A stretch of DNA of 64,000 bases from Streptosporangiaceae bacterium NEAU-GS5 (lineage in GTDB: Bacteria > Actinomycetota > Actinomycetes > Streptosporangiales > Streptosporangiaceae): positions 84,016-148,015 of the forward strand of contig JAGFNW010000018.1 of NCBI GenBank assembly GCA_017592665.1. Direction: 5' to 3'. Below, one piece after another: positions 9,302-18,001 of this stretch. How positions within the stretch are numbered: position 1 is the stretch's first letter; the number at the start of each line of letters is the position of its first letter. The position numbers and the translations under genes were made by a program. The notes beneath the pieces are model-generated. The model ran no database searches. It saw only the letters and a list, made by a program, of their open reading frames with translations, and was not told the origin of the DNA.

Positions 9302-11025
9302 GACGCCACCTCCCTTGCTCCCAGGACAGGCTGCTTCCCGGGCGTCCCGAACAGCCGGAACCGCTGGTAGCGGGCCTCGAGCAGGTCGTCGGGCGTGAGC
9401 GGGAGCAGTTCGTTGAGACAGGTGACCAGCGCCTCCTTGAGGTTCGCCGCGGCGGCGACCGGATCGGCCTGCGCGCCGCCGGGAGGCTCCTGGACGACCC
9501 CGTCCATGATTCGCAGTTCCAGCAGCTCGGGGGCGCGCACGCGGAGCGCCTCGGCCGCCTTGGCGGCCTCGGCCGCGTTACTCCAGAGGATCACCGAGCA
9601 ACCCTCGGGGCTGATCACCGAGTAGTAGGCGTTCTCCATCATCAGGACGCGGTCGCCGACGCCGAGCGCGAGCGCGCCGCCGCTGCCGCCCTCCCCGGTC
9701 ACCACCGTCACGATGGGGACGGGCAGGCGGGCCATCTCCATGATGCTCTGCGCGATCGCCACGGCCTGGCCGCGCTCCTCGGCCCCGAGCCCCGGGTACG
9801 CCCCCGGCGTGTCGACGAGCGTCACGATGGGGAACCCGAACCGGGCCGCGTACTGCATGAGCCGGATGGCCTTGCGGTAGCCCTCCGGCTCCGGCATGCC
9901 GAAGTTGCGCGCCACCAGTTCGGCCGTGTTGTGGCCCTTCTGGTGGCCGATCAGCATGACCGTACGCCCGGCGATGGTGCCGATGCCGCCCACGATGGAG
10001 GAGTTCTCCGCGTACAGCCGGTCGCCCTGCAGTTCGAGGAAGTCGTCGCAGATGTGCCCGGCGTACTCGAGGGTGGTCGGCCGGCCGAGGTCGCGGGCCA
10101 GCTGGACCACCTCCCATGCGGGGCGGATGCTCAGCGCGGCCGGGTCGGTGATCACCGAGGCGCCGTCGCCCCGGCGCAGGTGCCGGGGGCGTTCGGCGGC
10201 GTGCATGCGCAGCAGCTTGGTCAGCGTCTGCCGGAGGTTCTCCCGCGGCGAGACGAGGTCGAGCATGCCGTGCTCGAGGAGGAACTCGGCCGTCTGGAAG
10301 CCCTCGGGCAGCTTCTGCCGGATCGTCTGCTCGATGATCGACGGGCCGGCGAAGCCGACCAGCGTGCCCGGCTCGGCGATCAGGACGTCGCCGAGCATCG
10401 CGTACGAGGCGGTGACGCCACCGAAGGTGGGATCGGTGAGCAGGCAGACGCAGAGCACGCCCGCGTCCTTCAGCCGGCCGAGGATCTGGCTGGTCTTGGC
10501 CAGCTGCATGAGGGAGACGCAGCCCTCCTGCATGCGGGCGCCGCCGGACGCGGTGATGATGATCAGCGGGGTGCGGGTCTCCAGGGCCTCCTCGGCGCCT
10601 CGGGTGATGACCTCGCCCACCGCGCCGCCCATGCTGCCGCCCATGAACCCGAAGTCCATGGCCGCGACGATGACGGGGAAGCCGCCGATGGTGCCGTGCC
10701 CGTAGCTGGCCGCGTCCCGCCTGCCGGTCTTCAGCCGCGCCTGCTCCAGCCGGGCCGTGTACGCCTTGGAGTCGACGAATCCGAGGACGTCGACGGTCTC
10801 GACGTCCTGGCCCCGCTCGTCGAAGTAGCCGTCGTCCATGAGCTGGGCGATCCGGTCGGCGGCCGACAGCCGGAAGTGGTAGCGGCACTCGGGGCAGACC
10901 TTGAGGTTGCGCTCCAGCCGCTTGATATAGACGAACGCGTCACACGAAGGGCACTTCAGCCACTGCACGGCATCCGTGGCGGTGCCGCGCTGGTGCGGTA
11001 CGGGCGCGAGATCCTGCCTCACCAT
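9298..11025 (-). CDS. accDA: Fused acetyl-CoA carboxylase carboxyltransferase (AccD-AccA)
   Basis: 575 residues joining both carboxyltransferase subunits in one chain. The N-terminal half is AccD-like, with the zinc ribbon CPSCDAFVYIKRLERNLKVCP and the crotonase-fold GGARMQEGCVSLMQLAKT. The C-terminal half, from about residue 290, is AccA-like: VQLARDLGRPTTLEYAGHI, RNFGMPEPEGYRKAIRLMQY, LVDTPGAYPGLGAEERGQA and GEGGSGGALALGVGDRVLM. It transfers the carboxyl group from biotin to acetyl-CoA, giving malonyl-CoA. Such DA fusions are known in some actinomycete polyketide contexts. Proximity to the ketosynthase cluster suggests a dedicated malonyl-CoA supply, which is inference. Confidence 0.95.
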   Translation of the reverse strand: MVRQDLAPVPHQRGTATDAVQWLKCPSCDAFVYIKRLERNLKVCPECRYHFRLSAADRIAQLMDDGYFDERGQDVETVDVLGFVDSKAYTARLEQARLKTGRRDAASYGHGTIGGFPVIVAAMDFGFMGGSMGGAVGEVITRGAEEALETRTPLIIITASGGARMQEGCVSLMQLAKTSQILGRLKDAGVLCVCLLTDPTFGGVTASYAMLGDVLIAEPGTLVGFAGPSIIEQTIRQKLPEGFQTAEFLLEHGMLDLVSPRENLRQTLTKLLRMHAAERPRHLRRGDGASVITDPAALSIRPAWEVVQLARDLGRPTTLEYAGHICDDFLELQGDRLYAENSSIVGGIGTIAGRTVMLIGHQKGHNTAELVARNFGMPEPEGYRKAIRLMQYAARFGFPIVTLVDTPGAYPGLGAEERGQAVAIAQSIMEMARLPVPIVTVVTGEGGSGGALALGVGDRVLMMENAYYSVISPEGCSVILWSNAAEAAKAAEALRVRAPELLELRIMDGVVQEPPGGAQADPVAAAANLKEALVTCLNELLPLTPDDLLEARYQRFRLFGTPGKQPVLGAREVAS

Positions 11026-11082
11026 TGTTCCTCTCTGGTCGTGCCTGGCCGATCCCGCCTGCTCCGCGACGGGCGGCGCGTG

Positions 11083-11979
11083 TCAGACACTCCTGGCCTC
11101 TCTGGTGACGAGCGCTTCGGCGTGGAGCCTGCGGTGCGTGGCCCGCCGCTCCTTGAGCCGGGCCGAAAGGTCGGCGAGCGCCGGGGTCTCCCGGTCGCCT
11201 TCGCCGAACAGCCGCGTGCTGACGTACGCCAAGAGGTCGGTGGTCAGCCGGTTGCGGTCGAGTGAGGTCGCGGTGATGGCCAGATCGAGGGCGCGGCGCC
11301 AGCGCTCGCGCTGCATCTCGACCTCGATCATGGCGTGCACCAGGTATCCGGCGTGCCCCGGCTCGGTGTCCAACTCGCGCAGGCGCCGGTAGGCGGCGAG
11401 CGACTCCGGGCCGTTGCCGGTCATCAGGTGGAGTTCGGCGAGGTCGAGCCGGGCCAGCACGTCCTCGGGGGCGCGCCGGGCCAGCTCCGACGCCGCTTCC
11501 AGCGCCGCCTGGGTGCGGCCCCGCATCCGGTGCATCTCGACCAGGCTGCGCAGCGGCTCGATGTCGTCGGGGGCGAGCGTGGCCGCCTCCCAGAGCAGCC
11601 GGTCGGCCTCGTCCACCGATCCGCCCAGGTAGACCACGTGGCCGAGGCTGATCCTCGCCCCCGGCTCGGCCGGATCCAGCCGGAGCGCCGTGCGCAGGGC
11701 CGTCTCGGCCCCCGCCGCGTCGTCCACGCCGAGCAGCGCCATCGCCAGGTCCCGCCAGGCGACGGGGTCCTCGGGATTCTTGTCGACCAGCCGCCCGAGA
11801 TAGGAGGCCGCGTCGTCGAGCCCGAGTTCGAGCGCGGCGCGGCCGGCCAATCCCAGTAAGGCCGGATCTTCCGGCCGGTTTCGCAGTCCGTCGAGCGCCA
11901 GCAGATAACTGGCCTGGAAATCCGCCGCCGCGAACGCCTCGCCCGCACGCCGGTTCACATCGTCGATTTGCGTGTCCAC
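11083..11979 (-). CDS. TPR-repeat protein
   Basis: About 298 residues made largely of tetratricopeptide repeats, for example SYLLALDGLRNRPEDPALLG, AVWRDLAMALLG-like pairs, TALRTALRLDPAEPGARISL and EAASELARRAPEDVLARLDL. No signal peptide, membrane segment or catalytic domain. The GTG at 11979 follows GGAGG at good spacing; the open frame continues further upstream but lacks similarity there. It is first in the accDA-accB-accC-GAF-xfp direction and divergent from the malic enzyme fusion. Probably a protein-interaction scaffold; partner unknown. The stop codon lies within a small palindrome (11080-11090, GTGTCAGACAC). Confidence 0.8.
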   Translation of the reverse strand: MDTQIDDVNRRAGEAFAAADFQASYLLALDGLRNRPEDPALLGLAGRAALELGLDDAASYLGRLVDKNPEDPVAWRDLAMALLGVDDAAGAETALRTALRLDPAEPGARISLGHVVYLGGSVDEADRLLWEAATLAPDDIEPLRSLVEMHRMRGRTQAALEAASELARRAPEDVLARLDLAELHLMTGNGPESLAAYRRLRELDTEPGHAGYLVHAMIEVEMQRERWRRALDLAITATSLDRNRLTTDLLAYVSTRLFGEGDRETPALADLSARLKERRATHRRLHAEALVTREARSV

Positions 11980-12097
11980 ACCAACCTCCGCGGTGAGCAG
12001 CACGCGGCTAAGGTACGACTCGCGTAGATCCGGTCGAAAGCGCGCGTTTGAACGCGAAACGGGGTTGATTGTCAGGTCGCGGCTTATGGTCGGCGCC

Positions 12098-13879
12098 ATG
12101 AATCTGCACCCAGAAGAACTGCTTGAACAGCAGGTACGCCCGGAATGGTTACGGGCCTGCGGCGCGCTCGCCCCCCTCGACGACGACGAGCTCGTGGTGA
12201 TCGCGGGTCTCGCCCAGGTGGAGGACCTCGGCCCTGGCGAGCTGGTCTTCGACCAGGGCTCCACGGGCGAGCACATCTACGTGGTGGTCTCCGGGCGGGT
12301 CGAGGTGCTGCGGAGCGGCAGGCGTACGGCCGAGCTCGGGGCCGGCGACTACTTCGGCGAGATGGCGATGTTCAACCGTTCCGGCCGGACGGCCGCGGTC
12401 CGTACCGTGGAGGCGACCCGGCTGGCCGCCATCAGCCGGCCGAGCCTCCAGCCGCTGCTGCTGCGCCATGAGCCGGCCGCGGTCAAACTGATCCAGCAGT
12501 TCGGCACCCTGACCCTCGCCCGGATGCAGCGCGCCGACCGTGAGCTTCGCGAACGCCTGGCCGCCGAGGATCCGTCCCTGCGCGTCGTGCTCGACGAATA
12601 CCGCCAGCTCAGCCGTGAGCTGCTGGCCGGGTGGGCGCTGGCATACCACGCCGTGGGGAAGCCGGGAAAGCTGGCCGTCGTCCCCACCAAACCCAGCTCG
12701 ACCGCGGCCGACCTGTCCGTGGCGTACTCGCCGGGGGTGGCCGAGCCGTGCGTGGCCATCCGGGACGATCCCGAGGCGGCGTACGCGTACACGGGGAAGG
12801 GCCGGCTGGTCGCGGTGATCTCCAACGGGACCGCGGTGCTCGGCCTCGGCCGGATCGGCGCGCTCGCCTCCAAGCCGGTGATGGAGGGCAAGTCCGTGCT
12901 GTTCAAGCGGTTCGCGGACGTGGACGCCTTCGACATCGAGGTGGACGAGACCGACCCACGCGCGCTCGTCGACACGGTCGTGCGGATCGCGCCCACCTTC
13001 GGCGGGATCAACCTGGAGGACATCGCGGCGCCCGACTGCTTCTGGATCGAGCGGGAGTGCCGTCGCCGGCTGGACATCCCGGTCATGCACGACGACCAGC
13101 ATGGTACCGCGATCATCGTCGGGGCCGCCCTGCTGAACGCGTCCGACCTGGTCGGGAAGGCTCTCGACCAGCTGCGGGTGGTCTTCTCGGGGGCCGGTGC
13201 GGCCGGCTTCGCGACGGCCCGCCACCTGGTCGCGCTGGGCGTGCCGCGCCGCAACATGATCCTCACCGACCTCGACGGCGTCGTGCGCCAGGGCCGCGAG
13301 ATGCCCTTCTACCTCCGGGAGTTCGCCTCCGACACCGCCTCGCGCACGCTGGCGGACGCTGTCCGGGACGCCGACGCCTTCATCGGCCTCAGCGCCGCCG
13401 ACGTCCTCACCCCCGCCATGGTCCGTTCGATGGCCCGCGACCCCATCGTGTTCGCCCTGGCCAATCCCGTGCCCGAGATCGACCCGCAGGCCGCCCGCGC
13501 CGCACGGCCCGACGTGATCGTGGCCACCGGGCGCAGCGACCACCCCAACCAGGTCAACAACGTCCTGGCCTTCCCGTACGTGTTCCGGGGCGCCCTGGAC
13601 ATCCGGGCCACGGACATCACCGACGGAATGAAGCTCGCGGCCACGCACGCGATCGCGCGGCTGGCCCGCCGGCCCGTCACGGCCGCGGCCGGATTCGACG
13701 GCGCGGACCTGGCCTTCGGGTCCGGCTATCTGATCCCCAAACCGTTCGACCGGCGGCTGCTGCCCGAGGTCGCGTCCGCCGTGGCCGAGGCCGGCATGCG
13801 CGAGAACGTGGGGCGCGTCGCTCTCGAATTGCAGGGGTACCGGACCCGGCTCGTCAATTCACCGCTGTTCACGAGTTGA
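12098..13879 (+). CDS. cNMP-binding domain fused to malic enzyme
   Basis: About 593 residues. Residues 20-135 form a cNMP-binding domain: VFDQGSTGEHIYVVVSGRVE and GDYFGEMAMFNRSGRTAAV, with the phosphate-binding Glu and Arg both retained, so ligand binding is plausible. The rest is a malic enzyme: VVPTKPSSTAADLSVAYSPG, MHDDQHGTAIIVGAALLNA, GAGAAGFATARHLVALG and TGRSDHPNQVNNVLAFPYVF. It oxidatively decarboxylates malate to pyruvate, yielding NAD(P)H. The fusion implies cAMP- or cGMP-gated malic enzyme activity. ATG at 12098 is preferred; an in-frame ATG at 12086 is possible. Divergent from the TPR gene with a 118-base gap. Confidence 0.92.
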   Translation: MNLHPEELLEQQVRPEWLRACGALAPLDDDELVVIAGLAQVEDLGPGELVFDQGSTGEHIYVVVSGRVEVLRSGRRTAELGAGDYFGEMAMFNRSGRTAAVRTVEATRLAAISRPSLQPLLLRHEPAAVKLIQQFGTLTLARMQRADRELRERLAAEDPSLRVVLDEYRQLSRELLAGWALAYHAVGKPGKLAVVPTKPSSTAADLSVAYSPGVAEPCVAIRDDPEAAYAYTGKGRLVAVISNGTAVLGLGRIGALASKPVMEGKSVLFKRFADVDAFDIEVDETDPRALVDTVVRIAPTFGGINLEDIAAPDCFWIERECRRRLDIPVMHDDQHGTAIIVGAALLNASDLVGKALDQLRVVFSGAGAAGFATARHLVALGVPRRNMILTDLDGVVRQGREMPFYLREFASDTASRTLADAVRDADAFIGLSAADVLTPAMVRSMARDPIVFALANPVPEIDPQAARAARPDVIVATGRSDHPNQVNNVLAFPYVFRGALDIRATDITDGMKLAATHAIARLARRPVTAAAGFDGADLAFGSGYLIPKPFDRRLLPEVASAVAEAGMRENVGRVALELQGYRTRLVNSPLFTS

Positions 13880-13954
13880 GCGCCTGGCTCCTTCGCGGAG
13901 CGGCGACCTACTGTGGTCGGTGTTTCAGGAATACGACGTTCGTGGAGGTGTTTC

Positions 13955-14518
13955 TTGGCGGGACAGCTGACCCCCGGCCGCTTTATCGCGCTGACGGATG
14001 AACCGTTCGTCGTGTTCATCGTCGGAATGCGGATCAACCGGTTATGGCACCTGCGCAAGTGGACCTTCGGGGTCCTGGCTTTCATCAAGCAGTACAAACT
14101 CCTGCTCAAGCATCCGGAAAAGGGTTTTATGGGTGGCCAGCACATCATCTATCCCCGGGGAATGGGGATGATCATGTACTGGAAGTCGTACGACGATCTC
14201 GACAAGTGGGCCCGTGACCCCTCCGAGCCGCACCTGGAGACGTGGAAGCGGTACAACCAACTGGTCCGCGGCAACGGCACATTCGGCGTCTGGCACGAGA
14301 CCTATTTGATCGACCCGGCCAAGTACGAGGCGATCTACAGCAGCATGCCGTCCTTCGCCCTCGGTACCGTCTTCCCCTTGGTCCCGGCCCTCGGCCGCAA
14401 GGAAACAGCCCGCCGCCGCCTCGGCGGCGACAACGAGGTCATCGTCGAATCCCCCGCCAAAGACGCCGCCCCGCCCCCCCAGCCCAACCTCCCCAAGCCA
14501 ACCCCCGTCCCCAACTAA
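13955..14518 (+). CDS. DUF4188 family protein
   Basis: About 187 residues. Features of DUF4188 (a heme-free monooxygenase-like, dimeric alpha-beta barrel family) are seen: VFIVGMRINRLWHLRKW, FMGGQHIIYPRGMGMIMYWK, DDLDKWARDPSEPHLETWKR and GNGTFGVWHETYLI. A Pro-rich tail ends the protein. The TTG at 13955 follows a strong GGAGG at 13944-13948; the upstream in-frame codons lack similarity. No substrate is known for this family. A strong hairpin lies 41 bases after the stop. Confidence 0.85.
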   Translation: MAGQLTPGRFIALTDEPFVVFIVGMRINRLWHLRKWTFGVLAFIKQYKLLLKHPEKGFMGGQHIIYPRGMGMIMYWKSYDDLDKWARDPSEPHLETWKRYNQLVRGNGTFGVWHETYLIDPAKYEAIYSSMPSFALGTVFPLVPALGRKETARRRLGGDNEVIVESPAKDAAPPPQPNLPKPTPVPN

Positions 14519-14559
14519 CCCTTTAAGGCGCGCCCCCTTCCGCGCCCCTTCCAGGAAAT

Positions 14560-14608
14560 GAAGGCCCCGGCCCGCCTCTCCCACCAGGAGGCCCCCGCCG
14601 GGGCCTTC
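14560..14608 (+). terminator. Intrinsic-type hairpin after DUF4188 gene
   Basis: GAAGGCCCCGGC (14560-14571) pairs perfectly with GCCGGGGCCTTC (14597-14608), a 12-bp stem followed by a pyrimidine-rich tract. It separates the plus-strand DUF4188 gene from the convergent cyclase-like gene. Confidence 0.75.
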
Positions 14609-14614
14609 CCCTTT

Positions 14615-14735
14615 CCCCCGCGTGATCTTGCAGGTTCTCCCAACCCGCAGGCAGCAGCCTCCGTGATCTTGCACAGTGCAAGATCACGAAAGCTGTGAGC
14701 TGGGCATCGGGAGAAGGTGCAAGATCACGCGGGGG
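14615..14735. repeat. Four-copy nested inverted repeat (CGTGATCTTGCA)
   Basis: Outer arms of 18 bp (CCCCCGCGTGATCTTGCA at 14615-14632 and its reverse complement at 14718-14735) enclose an inner perfect palindrome with 12-bp arms (14662-14673 and 14677-14688, loop CAG). All four copies share CGTGATCTTGCA. The rightmost copy contains the stop codon of the cyclase-like gene (14725-14727, minus strand). Likely forms a large cruciform or transcript hairpin. Confidence 0.85.
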
Positions 14736-17700
14736 AGTGGGTGTGGATGAGGGTGGCCCAGCCGGGGGCGCGGAGGTGGGTGCAGAGGGCGAGGGCGGCG
14801 GAGAAGTGGGCGGCGGCGGCTTCGGGGTGGCCGGTGGTGGCGGCGAGGAGGCCGAGGGCGCGGTCTACGGGACCGAAGGAGCCCATGCCGGTGAAGGCGT
14901 TGCGGCCGGAGTAGGGCAGCAGCAGGTCGTAGAGCTCGGCCGCGGCGGCGCGGTCGCCCAGGGCGTGGGCGATGGCGGTGAGGTGGAAGAGGGTCTCCAG
15001 CCACAACTCGTCGCGGCGGATCGTCGTGAAGCCGTTGGCTTTGACGCGGTTGAGGACGGGGCGGGCCTCTTCTGGGCGGCCGGCGGCGCAGCGGAGGTGG
15101 GCTTGGACGATTTTCATCAGGAGCCAGTCGGGTTGGGCTGAGACGAGGTGGGAGATCTCCGGCTCCAGTTCGGGCAGACGGCCCTGTTGCTCGCGGGCCA
15201 GGAAGCGGAACCCGGCGAACATGGCGTCGAGCGTCGTCGGCGGGATGCTGGTCTCCTGGCCCTTGCGCCGCATGGCGGTCGCGAGCGTCTCGCCCTCGGT
15301 GATCCGCCCGGCGAGCAGCGCCTGCGCGGCCCGCAGCCGCAGCACGTGGAACGCGAAGATCGGCTGCCGTAGCTGGCGCGCCAGCGCGTCGCCCGCGTCC
15401 AGGGCCGCGTCGGCGGCGTCGACGTCGCCGCTCGCGATGAGGCTGGCGTAGCTGGAGATGTGGCCGGCGAACCTGGTCTCCGGATCGTCCAGCTGCTCGC
15501 CGAGCGCCACCAGTTCCCGGGCCACCTCCAGCCACTCGTCGGCCGTGTCGGGTCCGGCGAGCGCCGCGTGGTGGCTGGCCAGCACGCTGGCGAGAACCAT
15601 GGGGTCGCCCAGCCGCCGCGCCATGTTGACGGCCTGGCGGCTGTAGGCCACGGCGGGCTGCGACCGCACGGTCGTGTACGCGGCGCCGAGCCCGCCGAGC
15701 AGCCGGGCCCGGGCCGGGCTGTCGGCCGTGTCAAGCCGTTCGAGCGCCTCCTGCATGAGCGCGATCTCGAGGTCGTTGACGACCGGGTTGGATGGACCGA
15801 AGCGTACGAACAGCAGTGCGGCGCTGGCCAGCCGTTCAGCGTCGCCGAGCGAGCGCGCCGTGTCGGCGGCGGCGAACGCGGCCGTGCGGAACTGGTCGGC
15901 GCCCGCGCGGTAGAGCGCGGCCGCCTGGGCCAGCTGCAGGTCGCAGGCGAGCGTCGGGTCGCGGACGGTCGACAGGTCGAGCGCGGCCCTGGCCCGGGCG
16001 TAGTGGGCGGCGGCGGCCTCGAACGCCTGCCGGGCCGCGGCCCGGTCTCCGGCCTCCCTGGCGTACCGCACGGCCCGGTCGGCCTCTCCCACGGCGGCCG
16101 CCTCGGAGAAGTGGATGGCGAGCTCGCTCAGCCGCTCGCCGTTGCCGGCCTGTCCTTCCAGGGCCAGCCCGACCGCCCGGTGCAGCCAGCGGCGCCGGCT
16201 CGTGGGCATGTCCTCGTAGATACAGGAGCGGACCAGCGAGTGCCCGAAACGGTAGCGCTCGCCCTGCCCCGGCACCGGCGCGATGAGCCGGGCCGGCTCG
16301 GCCGCCTCCAGGGCGTCGATGACGACGCCCATGCCTCCGTCGACGATCGCGGCGAGCAGCTGCACGTCGAACTGATGGCCGATGACGGCGGCGCGGGACA
16401 GGACGTCGCGCGCGGTCTCGGGGAGGCGGAGCAGGCGCTGGCCGACCACTTCTCGTACGCCGTCGGGGATGCCGAGCGCGCGCCGCGCCTGCGTGGAGGC
16501 CCAGCGGCCGCCTTCCCGCAGCAGGGTGCCGGTCTCGACGAAGTGCAGCAGCACCTCTTCGACGCAGTACGGGTGCCCGCCGGTCTCGGCGTGCAGGTGA
16601 TGGGCGAACTCCAGCTCGTCGGCGTCCAGTTCGCGCGCGGCCGCGGCGGCGACCATCGCGGCCACCTCGTCCTCGGCCAGCCCGGACAGCGCGACCTTGG
16701 TGCCGCGCCCGGCCCGCCGCAGGTCGGGGAGCAGGTGCATGAGCTGGTGGCTGCGGCCGATGTCGGTGTCCCGATAGGTGCCGATCACCAGCAGCCGCAT
16801 GGGCTCGTTCGACCGCAGCAGATGCCGTAGCAGCAGCAGCGTCTGCGCGTCGGCCCAGTGCAGGTCGTCGAGGGCGAGCAGGACGGGCGCCGCCGACGAC
16901 ATGGCCGCGAAGAAGTCCACGACGGCCTCGAACAGCCGGTAGCGCTCGGTCTCCGGCTCGGCGCGCAGCGGCTCGGCGAGCCCCGGCACGTGCTCGGCCA
17001 GCCCCGGCACGATCGCCGCGAGCTCGCCGCCGAGCGGCCCCATCAGGCTGCGCAGCTGGTCGTCCGCGCACGCGGAGACGAACTCGCCGAGCGCCTCCAC
17101 GAACGGGTGGTACGGCGTGGCCATCTCCTCGTCGCACTGGCCGTAAAGGACGATGGCCCCGCCCGTGTGCTGTTCGGCCGCGACCTCGCGGACGAGCCGG
17201 GTCTTGCCCACGCCCGGCTCGCCGGACAGCAGCACCACCCGCCCGCCCCCGGCCTGTGTGCGGCGTTCGCCGGACGTGGCCCGCTTCCACTCGGTGGTGA
17301 GCAGGGCGCGCTCGCTTTCGCGGCCCACCAGGGGCAGCCGGTCCTCTCGCGCCAGCCCGGCCGGCAGGGGCACAATGGCCTGCCCGGCCTGCGGGCGCCA
17401 GGCGACCTCGACCGCTTCGAGCGGCTTGGCCAGGCCCTTCAGCGTCAGCGGTCCCAGGGGGTTGAAAAGGGAGCCAAGACGGCCGCCGGTCAGCACGCGT
17501 ACGAGGTCACTGGCGACGATCTGACCTCCCGAGGCGGCGGCGCACAGGCGCGACGCCTCGATGACGGCCGTGCCGAAGCAGTCGTCGTTCTCCCAGACGA
17601 CCTCGCCGACGCTCACGCCGATCCGCAGGTCCATCGGAGCGGGGGCGGCTTCCTGCTGGTTCATCCGATGCGCGGCACGCTGTACGGCGACCGCGGACTC

Positions 17701-17928
17701 CAAGGCCTCAGAGGCCCCCGAGAACACCGCCATGGCCCCGTCGCCGAGGCCTTTCACCACGGTTCCGCCGTGCGTTCCCACCGCCTCGGCGACCATTCGA
17801 TCATGTGCCCGGCGCAGTTCCTCGCCGGCCTCTTCGCCGAGCTGCGAGCGCACCGCAGTAGATCCGACCATATCCGTAAAAAGCACGACAGCCAGCGCGG
17901 GGCCATTGTGCCGAGCGTTATCCGCCAT
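14725..17928 (-). CDS. Nucleotide-cyclase-homology / AAA ATPase / TPR regulator
   Basis: About 1067 residues. Residues 10-170 are a class III cyclase homology domain with metal-binding aspartates in VVLFTDMVGST and VKGLGDGAMAVF. The catalytic Asn (normally VNxAAR) is Ile in GTAVIEASRL, so activity is uncertain. Next comes an AAA/NACHT-like ATPase: Walker A SGEPGVGKTRLVREVA, Walker B VLLALDDLHWADAQTLLLLR. The C-terminal half is helical TPR-like repeats. No LuxR HTH is visible at the end. Such proteins are multi-domain signalling ATPases common in actinomycetes. ATG 17928 has GGAG nearby; an in-frame GTG five codons earlier is possible. Divergent from the desaturase-like gene with 73 AT-rich bases between. 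Confidence 0.88.
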   Translation of the reverse strand: MADNARHNGPALAVVLFTDMVGSTAVRSQLGEEAGEELRRAHDRMVAEAVGTHGGTVVKGLGDGAMAVFSGASEALESAVAVQRAAHRMNQQEAAPAPMDLRIGVSVGEVVWENDDCFGTAVIEASRLCAAASGGQIVASDLVRVLTGGRLGSLFNPLGPLTLKGLAKPLEAVEVAWRPQAGQAIVPLPAGLAREDRLPLVGRESERALLTTEWKRATSGERRTQAGGGRVVLLSGEPGVGKTRLVREVAAEQHTGGAIVLYGQCDEEMATPYHPFVEALGEFVSACADDQLRSLMGPLGGELAAIVPGLAEHVPGLAEPLRAEPETERYRLFEAVVDFFAAMSSAAPVLLALDDLHWADAQTLLLLRHLLRSNEPMRLLVIGTYRDTDIGRSHQLMHLLPDLRRAGRGTKVALSGLAEDEVAAMVAAAAARELDADELEFAHHLHAETGGHPYCVEEVLLHFVETGTLLREGGRWASTQARRALGIPDGVREVVGQRLLRLPETARDVLSRAAVIGHQFDVQLLAAIVDGGMGVVIDALEAAEPARLIAPVPGQGERYRFGHSLVRSCIYEDMPTSRRRWLHRAVGLALEGQAGNGERLSELAIHFSEAAAVGEADRAVRYAREAGDRAAARQAFEAAAAHYARARAALDLSTVRDPTLACDLQLAQAAALYRAGADQFRTAAFAAADTARSLGDAERLASAALLFVRFGPSNPVVNDLEIALMQEALERLDTADSPARARLLGGLGAAYTTVRSQPAVAYSRQAVNMARRLGDPMVLASVLASHHAALAGPDTADEWLEVARELVALGEQLDDPETRFAGHISSYASLIASGDVDAADAALDAGDALARQLRQPIFAFHVLRLRAAQALLAGRITEGETLATAMRRKGQETSIPPTTLDAMFAGFRFLAREQQGRLPELEPEISHLVSAQPDWLLMKIVQAHLRCAAGRPEEARPVLNRVKANGFTTIRRDELWLETLFHLTAIAHALGDRAAAAELYDLLLPYSGRNAFTGMGSFGPVDRALGLLAATTGHPEAAAAHFSAALALCTHLRAPGWATLIHTHSPA

Positions 17929-18001
17929 GAGCGATAACTCCACACATAACTCAATTATTTTGGCTTCCTGGCTGCAGATAACAAATGTTAGGTTGGCCGC
18001 C

